From assembly GCA_964351875.1 (NCBI GenBank), contig CAYGQC010000208.1, positions 1 through 6,015 of the forward strand: a DNA stretch of 6,015 nt. Reading direction: 5' to 3'. The DNA is from JANSWO01 sp964351875. GTDB taxonomy: Bacteria > Pseudomonadota > Gammaproteobacteria > Pseudomonadales > Azotimanducaceae. Below are positions 5,647 through 6,015 of this stretch, piece after piece. The stretch's first letter is position 1. Every line of letters begins with the position of its first letter. The notes beneath the pieces are model-generated. The model saw nothing but the letters and a program-made list of their open reading frames with translations, had not been told where the DNA came from and did no database searches. The position numbers were made by a program, and so were the translations under genes.

Positions 5647-6015
5647 GGGTGAGGCTCACCATTCCGGGACATATCGGCAACCAACTCAGAACACTCAGTA
5701 AAGACATCTGCTGGGCACCCCAATGAGTCGACAGGGGCACAGTTAAAATCAAACTCGCACCGAGCCGAATGCACATCGGAGTTGCGGACCACATTCTTGG
5801 TCGGCGAGAACTCTACGATCGATTCCTCGGCACAAAGCCACTTTGTGATTCGATTGATGGTCAAATCCGATTCGACTCTTGAATTCTTACGAAAGTTAGC
5901 CTGAAAAATAAGATCTCGGGCCGCGCCGATATGATCGAGCTGCGCAAGAGATGGACTTTGACTCTTTAGCGTCGCTATTGACCCCGCTTGGTCCTCGGTA
6001 ACTGTAAACAGAGCC
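5643..6015 (-). CDS. Unrecognised protein, C-terminal part, runs off the window
   Basis: This minus-strand frame is open from the right window edge to the stop at 5643-5645, giving 123 visible codons; the start lies outside. A TTG at 5862-5864 could be taken as a start, but the frame continues upstream without a stop, with protein-like sequence (ALFTVTEDQAGSI, then LDHIGAARDLIFQANFRKN). I therefore treat it as internal. The visible part is soluble, with several cysteines near the end (Cys in ARCEFDFNCAP, LGCPAD and FTECSEL). No family is recognised. The stop overlaps the next start as ATGA, so this is an upstream gene of the same operon. Four clustered cysteines could bind metal or be incidental. 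Confidence 0.75.
   Translation of the reverse strand, partial: ALFTVTEDQAGSIATLKSQSPSLAQLDHIGAARDLIFQANFRKNSRVESDLTINRITKWLCAEESIVEFSPTKNVVRNSDVHSARCEFDFNCAPVDSLGCPADVFTECSELVADMSRNGEPHP

Noticed and set aside
5387..5701. Plus-strand 104-residue open frame
   Set aside because: It is antisense to two genes that are tied together by an ATGA overlap; it has no ribosome site or recognisable domain.
5862..5864. TTG as the start of the rightmost gene
   Set aside because: The same frame continues without a stop to the window edge, so the gene is partial and TTG is probably internal.

Overview
The window looks like a piece of a proteobacterial chromosome, most likely a gammaproteobacterium. That placement is an inference from gene family, base composition and a tRNA-Pro with C1:G72, A73 and an encoded CCA. 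Two differently organised parts meet here.

Left part (1-3153, plus strand, GC-rich): a tightly packed three-gene operon. It starts with the 3' part of a serine alpha/beta hydrolase of the tripeptidyl-aminopeptidase type, whose start lies before the window. Then come an ABC transporter ATPase of the NatA type and its NatB-type membrane permease. Both junctions are 4-base ATGA overlaps, so the genes are very probably translationally coupled. Together they suggest an ABC-2 export system with a hydrolase acting on the same or a related substrate.

Middle part (3154-4555): a 343-base spacer ends in three contiguous 22-bp repeat units (two direct, one inverted) that look like an operator. Next is a small two-gene module: a four-helix membrane protein and, 8 bases later, a 72-residue HTH_XRE-type regulator. 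After this lies a tRNA-Pro(CGG) locus with an unusual 5' side. It has a candidate stringent-type promoter, a truncated second copy of the tRNA 5' end, and a run of back-to-back short hairpins, then the intact tRNA.

Right part (4646-6015, minus strand, visibly lower GC): at least three overlapping genes read toward the tRNA. In order of transcription these are the C-terminal part of an unrecognised protein running off the window edge, an unrecognised 212-residue soluble protein, and a 123-residue protein with HEPN-like sequence features. Overlaps of 4 and 10 bases imply one co-translated operon. Its position beside a tRNA and its composition fit an acquired accessory locus, possibly defence or toxin-antitoxin, but no function can be proven from this sequence.
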